Assembly: GCF_014268885.2 (NCBI RefSeq)
Contig: NZ_CP077095.1
Location: 248,001-312,000, forward strand
Length of the DNA stretch: 64,000 nucleotides
Direction: 5' to 3'
Source of the DNA: Pseudomonas xantholysinigenes
Lineage (GTDB): Bacteria; Pseudomonadota; Gammaproteobacteria; Pseudomonadales; Pseudomonadaceae
Shown: piece by piece, positions 62,795-64,000 of the stretch
Layout: each line of letters begins with the position of its first letter
Position numbering within the stretch: position 1 is the first letter of the stretch
The notes under the pieces: model-generated
Told to the model about the DNA's origin: nothing
Seen by the model: the letters and a program-made list of their open reading frames with translations, nothing else
Database searches by the model: none
Position numbers and translations under genes: made by a program

Positions 62795-63210
62795 TGATGA
62801 CGCCGGCAGACTTCCAGGCCTTCATGCGTCGTTACTTCGCGACATTCTTGCTGGGTTTTTTCATGTGCGTGATTTCTGCGGCGTTGTCATCGGGCCAATG
62901 GATAGACAGCCATTGGCGTCACCACCCGGACAACCCCTCGTACACCCTGCTGGCCAGTGCCTTGTCCACCTTGTTGTTGTGTGGTGGGCACTTGGCGATG
63001 GTCCGTGGCCGTATCTGGGCCATGTGGTTGGTCCTGCCCGTGCCGGCAGTGGCCTTGTTGATGACGCTGAGCCTGGTCGGCAGCGGTTTGAATGCCGTGC
63101 TACTGGCGATCATGCTGGTGCTTCCTCTGCTCGCGCTGCTGGTCTTCAACAGTGGTCGCCATCGGGAAATGCGCCGGCGCCTGATAGAGCTGCGTCAGCT
63201 GAGGCGCTGA
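62791..63210 (+). CDS. Small four-helix membrane protein, candidate immunity protein 1
   Basis: Predicted 139-residue inner-membrane protein with four hydrophobic segments (about 14-34, 50-70, 75-94, 99-120) and a basic tail GRHREMRRRLIELRQLRR. It overlaps the upstream gene by 4 bp. It is paralogous to the next gene: FMRRYF and GHLAMVRGRIWAMWL correspond to FLRRYF and GHGAVVRGRAWGTWL. Membrane location and coupling fit an immunity role against the upstream candidate toxin. Leucine is often TTG here, unlike the tss genes. Confidence 0.65.
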   Translation: MMMTPADFQAFMRRYFATFLLGFFMCVISAALSSGQWIDSHWRHHPDNPSYTLLASALSTLLLCGGHLAMVRGRIWAMWLVLPVPAVALLMTLSLVGSGLNAVLLAIMLVLPLLALLVFNSGRHREMRRRLIELRQLRR

Positions 63211-63213
63211 CGC

Positions 63214-63648
63214 ATGACGTGTCAGATGCAACTCAAGGACTTTCTCCGACGCTACTTCGGCGTTTTCATCGGTGCGTTCTTCGCCTCGATCATCGCCGTT
63301 GCCTGGACCTTTGCCCTGGCCTGGAGCAGCTATTGCCGCAATTGCGCGCAGGATGGCCTGTTCCCCCTGGGCCTTTATGGCCTGTTTGCGCTGTTCGCTT
63401 TGGGCCATGGCGCCGTGGTGCGTGGGCGGGCTTGGGGTACCTGGCTGATCGCCGGCATGTGCATCGCGTGCATGCTGATCACCTTGCCCACCTATGGGCA
63501 CAGGCCGAACCTATTCATCTACACCGGCAGCCTGTTGGCGGCATTGGCGGCATTGGTGGCCTTGCTGCTGCTCAACAGCCAGCGCTATCGAGAGATGCGC
63601 AAGCGGCTGGCGGAGTATCGCCAGCAGCGGCGCCAGGCACGTCGCTAG
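63214..63648 (+). CDS. Small four-helix membrane protein, candidate immunity protein 2
   Basis: Predicted 144-residue paralogue of the preceding gene, with the same four-helix layout, the shared RRYF start, the GHGAVVRGRAWGTWL loop and the tail LNSQRYREMRKRLAEYRQQRR. It begins 3 bp after the first copy ends. Tandem duplication followed by divergence suggests either protection against variant toxins or a two-subunit immunity complex. Confidence 0.65.
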   Translation: MTCQMQLKDFLRRYFGVFIGAFFASIIAVAWTFALAWSSYCRNCAQDGLFPLGLYGLFALFALGHGAVVRGRAWGTWLIAGMCIACMLITLPTYGHRPNLFIYTGSLLAALAALVALLLLNSQRYREMRKRLAEYRQQRRQARR

Positions 63649-63747
63649 GGGCGGCAAGATCCCGCATCACTTCTCTGCTCCCGCTCCTGGCTCTCATCAC
63701 CATACTTGCCCTCGGATCGCCCGCTCGTCGCCGCAGTGGGTATGGTG

Positions 63748-63782
63748 TTGATAATGCTGGTTCGGTGGTTATACTAACCACC
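63748..63782 (+). promoter_or_regulatory. Promoter with overlapping operator for hicA
   Basis: TTGATA at 63748-63753 and TATACT at 63770-63775, 16 bases apart, form a good sigma-70 promoter. The -10 lies within the perfect inverted repeat GGTGGTTA-TAC-TAACCACC (63764-63782), a likely binding site for a HicB-type autorepressor. Confidence 0.8.
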
Positions 63783-63808
63783 AATCGGCCAGCCCAAGGA
63801 ATGGGTTC

Positions 63809-64000
63809 ATGAACAGCCGTGAAATGATTTCGGTGATCGAGGCGGATGGTTGGTACCTGGTGCGTTGCAAAGGCAGCCACCATCACTTCAAGCACCCTGA
63901 CAAACCTGGGCTGGTAACCATCCCGCACCCGAAGAAGGACCTGCTGCCCGCCACCGCGGCCAGCATCCTGCGCCAGGCGCGGATCGTCTACGCCAGCTGA
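63809..64000 (+). CDS. hicA: HicA-type mRNA interferase toxin
   Basis: Predicted 63-residue protein of the HicA family with a double-stranded-RNA-binding-like fold: VIEADGWYLVRCKGSHHHFKHP contains the catalytic histidine H24 in GSHH, followed by VTIPHPKKDL and SILRQARI. HicA cleaves mRNA unless bound by HicB, which should follow outside the window. AAGGA lies 8 bases before the ATG. The stop codon ends exactly at the window edge. Confidence 0.93.
   Translation: MNSREMISVIEADGWYLVRCKGSHHHFKHPDKPGLVTIPHPKKDLLPATAASILRQARIVYAS

Overview
This window comes from a Pseudomonas chromosome, most likely of the P. putida group. The evidence is a GC-rich background with very long antisense shadow frames, about nine copies of a pseudomonad REP-type palindrome, and gene order that matches known Pseudomonas neighbourhoods: rimB/hslR/PAP2/hslO/pckA, fdhF/fdhD, yrfG/nudE/cysQ, dctBD beside rfbBADC, and a type VI secretion locus laid out like HSI-I (H1-T6SS) of P. 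aeruginosa. No rRNA, tRNA, CRISPR array, insertion sequence or phage was seen. Species assignment is inference.

Layout. 1-13.6 kb is housekeeping: the 5' end of a RimB-type protease, hslR, a PAP2 phosphatase, hslO (Hsp33), pckA, a thioesterase, a NarL-type regulator with a CheR-like methyltransferase, a glycine-zipper envelope protein, a candidate small RNA, a YdeP-type molybdopterin oxidoreductase with fdhD, a Kbp-like BON/LysM protein, and yrfG/nudE/cysQ. 13.6-20.7 kb is a tightly packed minus-strand run: rfbB-rfbA-rfbC-rfbD (dTDP-rhamnose), then dctB-dctD and a YiiD-type thioesterase. 20.9-31.3 kb holds a 966-residue kinase/M23-like/PLP-enzyme fusion, aguA, a small protein with its own terminator, a siderophore receptor, an OprD-family porin and a membrane-anchored FMN glutamate-synthase-like protein.

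31.4-63.6 kb is one complete T6SS island in two divergent transcription units that separate near 44.1-44.4 kb. The minus-strand unit is tssA-tssB-tssC-hcp-tae4-immunity lipoprotein-tssE-tssF-tssG-clpV-vgrG. The plus-strand unit is fha-tssJ-tssK-tssL-tssM-tagF-pppA-ppkA-tagT-tagS-tagR-tagQ, followed by an unrecognised membrane protein and two tandem paralogous small membrane proteins. The full TagQRST-PpkA-PppA-Fha set plus TagF implies threonine-phosphorylation control of firing, as in H1-T6SS. Two cargo modules stand out: a Tae4 peptidoglycan amidase with a lipoprotein immunity partner, sitting where HSI-I carries tagJ, and the terminal unrecognised membrane protein with its duplicated partner, which I read as a candidate new effector with two immunity proteins. 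The window closes with a hicA toxin gene under a clear promoter/operator.

The strongest oddity at DNA level is a REP palindrome read in frame inside tagF. Function calls rest on motif and gene-order recognition from the sequence alone; no database search was possible.
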